From positions 1 through 40,390 of the forward strand of contig JWZX01002902.1 of assembly GCA_001275005.1 (NCBI GenBank): DNA of 40,390 nt, given 5' to 3'. Position numbers and translations under genes: made by a program. Positions 28,469 to 36,624 of the stretch are shown piece after piece. Position 1 is the stretch's first letter; each line of letters opens with the position of its first letter. This stretch comes from Chrysochromulina tobinii (lineage: Eukaryota > Haptophyta > Prymnesiales > Chrysochromulinaceae). The notes under the pieces were generated by a model. That model did no database searches and was not told the DNA's origin. It saw nothing but the letters and a program-made list of their open reading frames with translations.

Positions 28469-29299
28469 TTCAGTAGCGTGGACGAGGTGCTGCGCACGCG
28501 CGCTGCGGATGAGGCACTTCGCGCGCGCGTGGCGGAGCTCGAGCGTCAGCTCTCCGAGACCCTCACGTACGTCGCGCGCATCGAGAAGGCCGCTATGGCC
28601 AGCAGCGGCCCCCGCGGCGGCGGCGGCGGAGGCGGAGGCGGAGGCGGAGGCGATGGTGAGCTTTCGGGCAGCTTCTCGCCGCCGATGCAGCCGTACATGC
28701 TCGCCGGCCGGATCGATGCGAGCGGTATGCTCCCTGTCGGCGCACCGCCCGACCCGACCGTCGGAGGGTATGCCAGCGGTGGCGGGTACGCTGCCACCGC
28801 CGGATTGACGGCCTATTTCCCGCCCAATTCGAATGCGTCCGTTGGAAGACCTTCGCCCATGTATGCGGCCCCTGTGGCGCCCCAAGGCTACCTGCCGAAC
28901 GCGTCTCCGGGGCCGGTGGTACTCTCGCCGCGCACGCAGCGCACCAAGCACGCGGGCGGCGCACAGGCGCTCACCGCCGCGGCCGCCGCCAACCAGAGCA
29001 GTAAGGTAGCGAGCGCCACCGACCTCGGTGAATGGGACGACCTCGCCATTGGCGAGCCGGGCCATGCGGGAGGCCGGCAGCCCGGCGCGCCGCCGGTGCC
29101 GCCGTTCCGCTCGCAGGCCGACCGGCGCCAGTGGCTCCTGTCCGAGAAGCGTCGCTGGCTCGTCGAGATGCGCCTGGGCAACACCCCGGCCGAGCCCGTC
29201 GCCTTGCCGGTAGAGAAGCTGCCGCCCATATCTAGGAGCACGCTCGAGGCGGTGCTCGTGGGCGGCATGAGAGTCGACACGCTGGTGACGCCGCGCTAG
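26252..29299 (+). CDS. Long coiled-coil protein with poly-Pro and poly-Gly linkers, three exons
   Basis: Exons 26252-27476, 27632-28209 and 28304-29299 give 932 residues. Residues 1 to about 425 are an almost unbroken coiled coil rich in Glu, Lys, Gln and Ala, with KADxxxVE-type repeats (TKADMEPVEARL, STKADEAAVN) like those of axonemal and basal-body proteins. Next come SKLETWISSMNTKKG, a Pro-rich part with a poly-Pro run (about 27880-27942), a Gln-rich second coiled coil across intron 2 (QARQMREMQEQHQ-AQMAQY), a poly-Gly run (about 28416-28470), another short coil, and a C-terminal motif RRQWLLSEKRRWLVEMRLG that looks structured. A cytoskeletal or flagellar role is inference. The start ATG at 26252 is the first Met; the preceding GTG is not needed. 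Confidence 0.75.
27449..27631 (+). repeat. Intron containing an exact 29-bp copy of the exon end
   Basis: The last 28 exon bases plus the first intron base, starting GTCGGTGCTCTC and ending TTGCAAGG (27449-27477), recur unchanged at 27540-27568, inside intron 27477-27631. The copy's donor is changed from GT to GC (GCATGT). Both copies are followed by a CCCATGATTGCCTC unit. Confidence 0.9.
28210..28322 (+). repeat. Intron 2 with 30-bp tandem duplicate and exon-like fragment
   Basis: Within intron 28210-28303 the block 28218-28247 recurs at 28260-28289. Between them lies TGGCACAGTACC (28248-28259), nearly identical to TGGCGCAGTACC of the next exon (28311-28322). This looks like a tandem duplication of the intron end plus exon start, later eroded. 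Confidence 0.8.
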
Positions 29300-29550
29300 A
29301 TGGCCAGGGTACAACAAAGTTGAAAGTAACTTTGTGGAATAAGTGAATCGTGTCAGTTGACCCATACCGAACGCGCGCCAGGCTATCTTGAATCGTGTCG
29401 GTACACTCGCAGCGCAGACCGTCCGACCCACACCTAGGGGAGTGATCCGCACATTCACATTCACACATCACGTTAACACCACGCCAGCAGGAACCAGGAT
29501 GGACTGACTTTGCCCCGATTCGTGAGTTCCCCGAAGCCGGCACATAGAGG

Positions 29551-30738
29551 ATGGACACAGCGGAGCGATCTCTCGGCATCGCCGTGCTACCGCTCGGCGG
29601 CGATTTGCAGGTGGTCGGCATAGGCATGTCAGGGGTATGCAGCTACATGCCGTGCCGTCCATTCCAATTCAAATTTACACTCTCATGCCACCGCTGCCCT
29701 TGCTCACAGACTGCCGCAGCGATTGCTGAGGTCGTTCTCGAGCGACTTGACTCATCCCACCATCTGTCCAGTGTTGTTCATCATGATTGGAATGCGGCGA
29801 CCGACGCTGACGTGATCCTCTTCGTGATCGAGGTCGAGTCTGATGGCAGTCCGAGCGAGACAGCGAGAAAGTTTCTGCGCTCGCTCAAGAAGCAGCCGCC
29901 ACCGCTGGGCGGCGCGTTGGACTCGAAGCGCGTGGGCGTGCTGGCGCTGGCGCGAAACGTGTGTGCCTTCTCTGCGGGGAGCGGGGGCTCCAACAAATAC
30001 AGCGGCGCCGCTAAGCTGCAGAAGGCGCTCATCGACGCGGGCGCCACACTGCTGGTGCCGATGGGCAGCGCTGAGGTGGAGATGGAGGAGGTGGAGGTGT
30101 CAATCATTCCTTGGGTGGATACGGTGGCCGACGCGTGTGCCGTCGTCCAAGCGACGCCTTGGACTACAAACGCTGCCGAGCATGCGCGGCCATCGGCCGT
30201 CGCGGAACCGAGATGCGATCTCACCACAGTCGCTCGGCCGAGATGCGATCTCACCACAGTCGCGGCAACGAGATGCGATCTCACCACAGTCGCACGGCCG
30301 TGCGTTGGAGATGCATGCGTTGGAGATGCATGCTGCGAGGCCCACGGTCCAGGAACGCATGCATCAGTCTTGCCGAGCAGATCGTCCGACGTGCGCAATA
30401 AAGATGGGTCCTCGCCCGGCCCTGTGACGGTGCTCGCGCCGGACACGCAGATCCAACCGGACCGGATTAGGAGCGGTAGCCCACTTTGGGATGCGCTGAC
30501 GGGAGGCTCTTGGATGCATGCGTTGACGATGCTCGCACTAGTGGGTGTCGCTGCTTGCGCAGTCGTGATGGCGCGTGGGGAGCGGGCAAGAGGAAGAGGC
30601 GCGCGCGGCGTGAATGGGCGCTTCGCGCGCGCATCGGCCTCGCCTTGCACTGCCGTCACGGCGAGCCCCCCGCCACCGCTACGAATGATGCCGAAGCGAA
30701 GGCTATACGGTTCAGGTCCGCCGTCACATACGACATAG
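29551..30738 (+). CDS. Flavodoxin-like protein with C-terminal membrane segment, two exons
   Basis: Exons 29551-29610 and 29710-30738 give 362 residues. Spliced, the N-terminus reads GIAVLPLGGDLQTAAAIAEVV, the place of a flavodoxin's first strand and FMN loop, although the normal Thr/Ser-rich loop is altered. ATDADVILFVIEVESDGSPSE and a strand RVGVLALARNVCAFSAG with NKYSGAAKLQKALIDAGATLL follow the flavodoxin order seen in diflavin enzymes and TYW1-type proteins. FMN binding is uncertain because of the altered loop. A 30-bp coding minisatellite follows, then a hydrophobic segment (HALTMLALVGVAACAVVMA, about residues 292-312) and a basic tail, suggesting a tail anchor. The intron (99 nt) is in phase and open, so retention would also give protein. 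Confidence in the fold is moderate. Confidence 0.62.
   Translation: MDTAERSLGIAVLPLGGDLQVVGIGMSGVCSYMPCRPFQFKFTLSCHRCPCSQTAAAIAEVVLERLDSSHHLSSVVHHDWNAATDADVILFVIEVESDGSPSETARKFLRSLKKQPPPLGGALDSKRVGVLALARNVCAFSAGSGGSNKYSGAAKLQKALIDAGATLLVPMGSAEVEMEEVEVSIIPWVDTVADACAVVQATPWTTNAAEHARPSAVAEPRCDLTTVARPRCDLTTVAATRCDLTTVARPCVGDACVGDACCEAHGPGTHASVLPSRSSDVRNKDGSSPGPVTVLAPDTQIQPDRIRSGSPLWDALTGGSWMHALTMLALVGVAACAVVMARGERARGRGARGVNGRFARASASPCTAVTASPPPPLRMMPKRRLYGSGPPSHTT
30205..30336 (+). repeat. 30-bp coding minisatellite plus 15-bp doublet
   Basis: Three copies of a 30-bp unit centred on GAGATGCGATCTCACCACAG encode RCDLTTVA and two variable residues. They are followed by two copies of a 15-bp unit (GTTGGAGATGCATGC) encoding CVGDA. 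All are in frame with the flavodoxin-like gene. Confidence 0.85.
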
Positions 30739-30997
30739 GTTCCGAGTGGTCCTTTCCAAGATTCGTACGTCGGGTACGGTACCCAGTTTAAAGTCATTTA
30801 TCATACGTCTCCAGCACACTTTCGTTCGTAACGAACGGAATCAGCCCACCACACTCACGTCGGAGCGTCTAGTCGGAGTAAAATACATCCAACAAGTGAC
30901 TTTCGATGTCTTCTCCACGAACCTCAACCATGAGTCTTGGACAGGCTTGTCAACAGGCCCGGCCGTTGCCCCCCCCACAATGAGCTACATATAAAGA

Positions 30998-33900
30998 ATG
31001 CATGCAACTTACACTTCTTCACAGAAAAAGCTGCGAAAGTCGCGTCTTCCTGCGAAACGCCGTGTGCTATTTGCGCACGCTGTCGACGTTCTTGTCACCA
31101 TGGCACTTTCACTCCTACCCATCAGCATCTTCGTCCTCATCCTCTACAACGCAGACGCAGCACCCATCCTCGCCACCAATGCCAGCGTCAACTCCGCCGC
31201 TTCGGCAAAGGCAGTGGCAGCCACCGCCTCCTCCACTCGCCGCTCCCTGAAACAGGAGCGCCAGGCGCCCCAGCCACAACAGCAGAAACCGGACCCCAAC
31301 TGGAAGCCGCCAGACCCGATGGCCCTCGCGACGTGGAAGAACTCGGGCCACGACTCTGAGCTCCACGACGAGACGGAGATCATGCCAGATGACTTCCTCT
31401 GGCAAAACCTTCCCGGCCGCTGCTGCTTCACCGGCCACTGGGACAACCAGCGAAAGGATAAGGCCGGCGGACCGCTGTGGGTGAGCATCCACGATTGCAG
31501 CCAGTGCGACGTCTGGGGGCAGCCAGACGCGACGTGCCATAGCGGACCCACGGAGTGTATGACGTATGTCGCCGCTCACGCTTCGCACGCGCACTCACCG
31601 CTCACACGTCTCGCTCAGATGTGCCCATGCTTAAGACGCTACCGTGCCGCTTCGCTCCCCCCTCTCTCACCCTCTCTCCCTCTCTCTCTCTCTGGCCAAC
31701 AACCACGCACCTGCAGGTGCGGAATGGAGTTGTACTGTGAAGGGCGGCCACCTCCGTTGCTGGGTGGCGCCCGGACGTGCACCGGCGCATCGCGCATCGG
31801 CGAGGGCTGCTTCGACATGCTCAAGATGGGCGTGTGCATGAGCAGGGGCCTCGATGAGTGCATGCAACAGTGCCAAACGACGCCCAACTGCGAGATGGTC
31901 GTCTACTACACGCAGGAAATGAAAGGGTCATGTACACTGTGCGCCGAGCTGAGCTCGATCCGCGAGGCGAGGTTGATGACCACTGAGGGCCCTCTGATTG
32001 GCACGGATGAGCCCTAATTGCCTACTTCATCAGGTGCGCTGACATGAGCTCGACCGAGGCGACGCCACACGAGACCACGCGCATCTATGCTCGCCAGCCC
32101 GCCCCGCCCCCGCCTTCCGAGCCACAAGACAAAGGGAAGCATTATGGGTACAACATCGACTCGAGTCCCAGGCCGCCGCCGCCGCCGCCCAGGCCGCAGC
32201 TCGGTCTGAAGGCTCCGCCCGCGCCGCTCGAGCACATGGGCTGGAATTCCAAACAACACTTTGAGTGTACTTTCGAGGATCAGATCGAGTACACAGTGAG
32301 CTCTGATGGCCCCTGATTGCGGTCTGACCCCTGTTTGCCGCCTTCGAGGATCAGATATCATATAGACGACCCTCTACGAGTACCCCTCTGCATGCAGGTG
32401 AACACAGCGATAGGGTACACGGACAGGCAGGCGGCAACCCGCCTCGAGTGCTGCAACTTCTGCGGGCTGCAGCCGGGGTGCGGTGACTTTGTCTTCCAGC
32501 CGTCGACAGGCCTGTGCGTGCTGCTCCCGGGAGCTTCTGAGGTCGTCAAGATACCTAACTCGCAGGTGGTTTCGGGCACCGTGTCGGTGGCGCTGCTGCG
32601 CCCAGAGGCGCTCGAGCATGGCGACTGCGTCTTCACGCCAGGTGCGCTGACGACGCCCTGATGGCACCCTGATGACGCCATTATGAAGCCATGATGACGC
32701 CCCGATGACGCCCTGATGACGACTTGATGACGCCCTGATGACGCCCTGATGACGCTCGAGCACGGTGGCTGCGTCTTCGTGCCAGGCTCGGGGTACACGA
32801 ATGGCAAACTCGACGTGGCGGGAGTCCCGAGCGGTCGGAAGCCCATCTTGACGAAGCAGGACTGTTGCGATGCATGCATGGCCGACACACGCTGCGCCAA
32901 GTTCTCGTTTCGGCCCGACTCGCATGCATGCGAACTCTTCGAGCCCCTCGCCGAGGAGTACGCTGGTTGCCTCTGATTACCTGCACCGATGGCCTTCCTG
33001 ATTGCCTCTGATTACCAGCACCGATGGCCTTCCTGATGGTCTCCATGGGTAAGTGCCTCTGATGACCTCCCTGATGACCTCCCTGATGGCCTCCCTGATG
33101 TGGCCTCCCTGATGGCCTCCCTGATGGCCTCCCTGATGGCCTCTGATGGCCTCTGATGGCCCCTGATGACCTCCCTGATGGCCTCCCTGATGGCCTCTGA
33201 TGGCCTCTGATGGCCCCTGATGGCCTCCCTGATGGCCTCCCTGATGGCCTCCCTGATGGCCTCTGATGGCCTCTGATGGCCCCTGATGACCTCCCTGATG
33301 ACCTCCCTGATGGCCTCCCTGATGGCCTCCCTGATGGCCTCCCTGATGTGGCCTCCCTGATGGCCTCGCTGATCAGGTTCACGACCGATGGAGTGATCTC
33401 GGGCATTTTAGCCGCTCGGTACGTGGCCGACGGAGGGCATGCCGTCGGCATTGCCTCCGGCCAGCACGCTATCGCAGGGGGCATGTCCGGTGGGCACGTG
33501 GGAGCTGCCCAAGGGGGCGGCGGCGGCGGCTACGGCGGCGGCGGCTCGTCGTTTGGCGGCGGCGTCGTGTTGGGCGGTGGCGTCGCGTTGGGCGGTGGCG
33601 TCGTGTTGGGCGGCGGCGGCTACGGCGGCGGCGGCTCGTTGTACGGGGTCGAGGAGCTCTATCCCCCCATGCCACCCGCGCTCACGGCACGTGACGCCAT
33701 CAAGCCCCCCTCTCCGCCCCCCGAGGGCTCCATGCTGCAGCAACGCCTCATGTCGGCCCTCGCTCTCGGACTCGGAGGTCTGATGCTCGCCGGGTTCGTC
33801 ATGTGCTTCTACTGCTTCTTCTCGCAGGTGACCAGCCCGCTGACTGGCACACGATCTGCCGCTTGATTACATCTGTCTTTCTTCATCATCTGCTTCTGCA

Positions 33901-35307
33901 TCTCCTGCTTCATCTCCTGCTTCCCACAGGACCTTCGCAAGCTGCTCGGTGTGGAAGTGACGCCCCCCGGCTTCGTCAAGCCCGGTAACGCCGTGGAGGA
34001 CGGCAGCGGCACCGAAGGCGAGCTCGACGCTCTTGACGATGCGGAGCATGAGAAGAGTCAGAAGAGACCCACCAGGACGGGCCAGGAGGTCTCAGTGACG
34101 TGTCAGACCTCCTCCATCACCCAGACGCAGCACGTGCCGCTCGCAGACTGTCTCGAGTGCGCCGCGACCCCGTTCAGCTCTACATCAGCTCTTCAGCTCT
34201 ACTTTCGTAGTGCCGGATGACCACTGAGTGCCCTCGGCTCGGCACTGATGACCACTGATTACCTCCGTCATCAGGTGTGCCGACCTCCTCGAGCTCATCT
34301 CGATGCTCGCGGAGCTCTTCCCCGCCGTCATGCGGAATCAGCGCAAAGAGCGGATGCTACTCATGTGCCGACTCACCACCCTCGAAAGGGCGACGAGGGG
34401 TGGCACGGCCAGCGCCAAGGCAGCGGCAGCGGCGGCGGTGGGCGGCGGCGGCGGCGGCGGCGGCAGCGGCGGAGGCGGAGGCGGAGGCGGAGTCGGAGGC
34501 GGAGGCGAAGGCCGCGGTGGCGGCGGCGGTAATGGTGGCGGCGGCGGCGGCCGTGGCAGCCTTCCAGTCGCCGACGACGGCTGGATGCTGGTCACCCGCC
34601 ACTCCGACCTGAGCCACATGCTCAGCAGCTGCGCCGCCCTTCGGCTGCTCGAGCGCCCTGCGGACTTTCGAGAGGATGCTCACGTGCTCGCCTTCGTGCC
34701 CGAGGGCGCCGTCATGGGCACCGTCTCGGGCAGGCGCGGCGGCAAGGCGCGGCGCGAGAAGGCCGAGGACAGCTCGGGGGAATCGGCTGTGGCGGCCGCC
34801 ACCAAAGGCAAGCGCGCTGTCCTGGGCGAAGCTGTGAAAGCGGCCAACGGTAAGCGCCGTGATGAGCGCGACACGACACGACGCGAGAAGGCGGGCGACG
34901 CTCAGGACGACGCGAGGTTGGGTCTGCTTGCGGGCGAGGACGACGCTCAGGACGACGCTTATGACGAGGGAGACGAAGACAGAGAACCTCCGACCTCCCA
35001 CACCAGCCGCCAGCGTCATCACGAGCCTGCGCCTGGGCAAAGGAGCGTCTGGGAAGGGGACGACCCGATTTGGTCGTCGCCGACTGAGTCGAGAGCCGCG
35101 TCCTCGGCCTGCACGCGAAAGGCGCCCAGCATGGCGCCCAGCAGCGGCGGCGGTGGCGGGCGCGGGCGGACTCGGGAGGGCGTCGAGACGAATGCGGCCG
35201 CGCCGCTGCCGCTGCACCCGCCGGCGTGCCTTATTTTCGATCAGATGATCGATCATGCACAGCAGCAGCAGCGTCGCTCGATGGCAGGGGTGGCTGGCAT
35301 GGACTGA
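30998..35307 (+). CDS. Membrane protein with apple-like modules and Gly-rich linkers, eight exons
   Basis: Exons 30998-31563, 31717-31971, 32034-32295, 32398-32641, 32786-32957, 33377-33827, 33930-34156 and 34275-35307 give 1069 residues; phases agree at all seven junctions. A signal-anchor (VLVTMALSLLPISIFVLIL) lies at about 31-52. The lumenal part has Cys-rich segments: CCFTGHWDNQ to CSQCDVWGQ, CGMELYCEG to CMQQCQTTPNCEMVVYY, LECCNFCGLQPGCGDFVFQP, and DCCDACMADTRCAKFSFRP, the last three apple/PAN-like. A Gly-rich repeat is followed by a second membrane segment (ALALGLGGLMLAGFVMCFYCF) at the end of exon 6. The C-terminal 450 residues hold LLELISMLAELFPAVMRNQR, a long poly-Gly tract, and an Arg/Asp/Glu-rich tail. 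One gene is the simplest reading, but a break into two genes is not excluded. It is likely a surface or Golgi protein. Confidence 0.68.
32272..32397 (+). repeat. Intron with 14-bp copy of the upstream exon
   Basis: TTCGAGGATCAGAT occurs in exon 3 at 32272-32285 and again inside the following intron at 32343-32356, after a CTGATGGCC/CTGATTG stretch. The intron ends CTGCATGCAG. Confidence 0.75.
32609..32786 (+). repeat. Tandem-duplication intron with 34-bp exon repeat
   Basis: The exon 4 end 32609-32642 (CGCTCGAGCATGG to CACGCCAGG) recurs as 32753-32786 (CGCTCGAGCACGG to GTGCCAGG), 29 matches in 34. The offset of 144 equals the intron 32642-32785. Its middle is CTGATGACGCC units. Splicing keeps LEHGDCVFTP once and continues GSGYTNGK. 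Confidence 0.87.
32958..33376 (+). repeat. Intronic minisatellite, CTGATGGCCTCC units (longest intron)
   Basis: A 419-nt intron of which about 300 nt (33058-33370) is 12-bp CTGATGGCCTCC and 10-bp CTGATGGCCT units, with some higher-order copying (33130-33190 resembles 33240-33300). Donor GTACGC and acceptor GATCAG give LAEE-FTTDG. Confidence 0.88.
33520..33650 (+). repeat. Coding Gly-rich tandem repeats
   Basis: Units encoding GGYGGGGS (start and end) flank three units of about 21 bp encoding GGGVVLG or GGGVALG. Part of exon 6 of the eight-exon membrane protein gene. Confidence 0.8.
34155..34290 (+). repeat. Intron with degenerate direct repeat at its ends
   Basis: Intron 34157-34274 starts GTGCGCCGCGACC and the next exon starts GTGTGCCGACC, an imperfect direct repeat at the junctions. 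The splice gives DCLE-CADLLELIS. Interior CTGATGACC/CTGATTACC units and acceptor TCATCAG are as in other introns. Confidence 0.6.
34437..34560 (+). repeat. (GGC)n/(GGA)n poly-Gly tract
   Basis: A coding trinucleotide tract of about 120 bases in exon 8 encodes nearly pure Gly with few Ser, Val, Arg and Asn. The reverse reading (poly-Pro) is an artefact. Confidence 0.85.
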
Positions 35308-35547
35308 GGTGGTGGGCTCTGCGAGGTTCTGTAGTTCTAGTAGGTGCGTCTCAGTTGGAGCTGCTGCCATTTTTCGGCTTTGTGGGTTTGTGAATGGACT
35401 CGTTCTATACGATATCTTCGCACATCTACAACTAGCGACGCGGCCACAAGTCAAAGCACGCCGCTCTGGCTCGACGACGCACCCCACCTACTGGCTTATT
35501 TCTGGTTTTATCATATGCGTTGGGCATGGCGTTGGGTCCAAACCCGT
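35308..35547. other. Convergent intergenic region
   Basis: 240 bases between two 3' ends, slightly less GC-rich than the genes. Nothing recognisable. Confidence 0.4.
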
Positions 35548-36228
35548 TCAGCTTCCCATTCGGGCAATCATCTCAAGGAGGTCATGGTGGCCATCGAGCT
35601 TGAGCAGCATGCTCTCAGTGCCCAGCCGCGCGTGCGTGCCCATGGCGAGCATTAAGAGCCGCGGACGCCACCAGCTCAGCACCAACGCCGCTGCCGAGCC
35701 CTCGGCCGCCTCGCCTTTGGCGTGCAGCTCGCGCGCGAGCGAAAGCGGCGTGGGGTCGCCGGGTGCGGACGAGGCGGCGAGGATGGAGGCGCCTTTGCGG
35801 AGGAGGGCGTGGGCGCGGGCGGCGGGGATGATGGTAAGGTGGTGGAGCGGCGTGGTCCATTTGCAGGAGGTGACGAGCCATGCGGATAGGTTGGTGTTGC
35901 CAAAGCGCGTTGCCCTCTCCTCCGCCGTGCCGTTGGTTCCGTGGATAGTGAAGGCGCGCTCGGCACCGTAGGAGGAGACGAGTCGGACCCATAGGAGGTC
36001 ATAGGCGCAGGCGTTGCTCATCGGCGTGTCACCATACTTGCCGGCCTTATTCACATCGGCACCGTGCTCGAGAAGCACAGTGCCGATGTCGAGGTGGTTG
36101 AAATTGATGGCCCACAGCAGCGCCGTGTAGCCGTGCTCGTCGATCTGATTGATGCCCGCGCCCTCGGCGAGCAGGTGCCGCACCTTAGCGGTATCGCCAC
36201 GCTTGACTGCATCGCCCAGCGGCGCCAT
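35548..36228 (-). CDS. Ankyrin-repeat protein
   Basis: A 226-residue intronless protein. Residues 1 to about 75 hold two good ankyrin repeats (LGDAVKRGDTAKVRHLLAEG, then HGYTALLWAINFNHLDIGTV LLEHGADVN), followed by a weaker third (YGDTPMSNACAYDLLWVRLV) and a fourth degenerate pair (TTPLHHLTI, GDPTPLSLARELHAKG). The last 50 residues end in a Leu-rich helix (HHDLLEMIARMGS). Ankyrin repeats bind partner proteins; nothing shows which. No signal or membrane segment. The start MAPLGDAV is the natural start of the first repeat. Confidence 0.85.
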   Translation of the reverse strand: MAPLGDAVKRGDTAKVRHLLAEGAGINQIDEHGYTALLWAINFNHLDIGTVLLEHGADVNKAGKYGDTPMSNACAYDLLWVRLVSSYGAERAFTIHGTNGTAEERATRFGNTNLSAWLVTSCKWTTPLHHLTIIPAARAHALLRKGASILAASSAPGDPTPLSLARELHAKGEAAEGSAAALVLSWWRPRLLMLAMGTHARLGTESMLLKLDGHHDLLEMIARMGS

Positions 36229-36624
36229 CTCGAAGTAATGTCCGTTGTCCCCGTTTATTCCCAGATAAGTAATTTATTAACTTGCATGTCTTGTTCCAGC
36301 GAAGAAACCATCAGCACTTCAGAAGACCGGGAGCGTGCGCGTCAAAAACCGAGAATTCTCTGCTTTTCCGCTCTCCTTACGTTCTTGACTTACGTTGTAT
36401 TACAAGTGGCCAGTCCTCGGGACGCAAACTCACCACGAACCCGACCTGTGATTGCCCAACGGTCGATGATCTGGACTGAAACTCTGCGCTGCTCTCTAGC
36501 GGATACTGTATTCGTCGCACGTTGGTTCGCGAAGTTCGGAACGCAAGCGTGAAGCGGAAACCCAGCGTCCACCAGTCACGCTCGTGGCTAGGCTGGACCA
36601 CCAGTCAGTGCTGTCGCCTCCTGC
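36229..36624. other. Intergenic region
   Basis: About 400 bases between the 5' end of the ankyrin gene and the 3' end of the GPHR gene, both on the minus strand. Base composition is lower in GC than the flanking genes (36250-36560). Short open frames here have no motif and no G/C third-position bias, so I call none. Confidence 0.45.

Noticed and set aside
28007-29464. 485-residue open frame on the - strand opposite the coiled-coil gene
   Set aside because: Arg/Ala-rich, poly-Ala where the true frame is poly-Gly; a GC-rich antisense shadow.
30986-30996. TATAAAG as a TATA box
   Set aside because: It lies only a few bases before the chosen ATG, too close for a core promoter element of that start.
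33058-33370. Tandem repeats as a possible expressed low-complexity protein (SGRPSGRP or LMASLMAS)
   Set aside because: Lies between a good donor and acceptor that join conserved flanks in phase; the repeat is intronic.
34357-35487. 376-residue open frame on the - strand
   Set aside because: Antisense shadow of exon 8 of the membrane protein; composition is Arg-rich and without domains.
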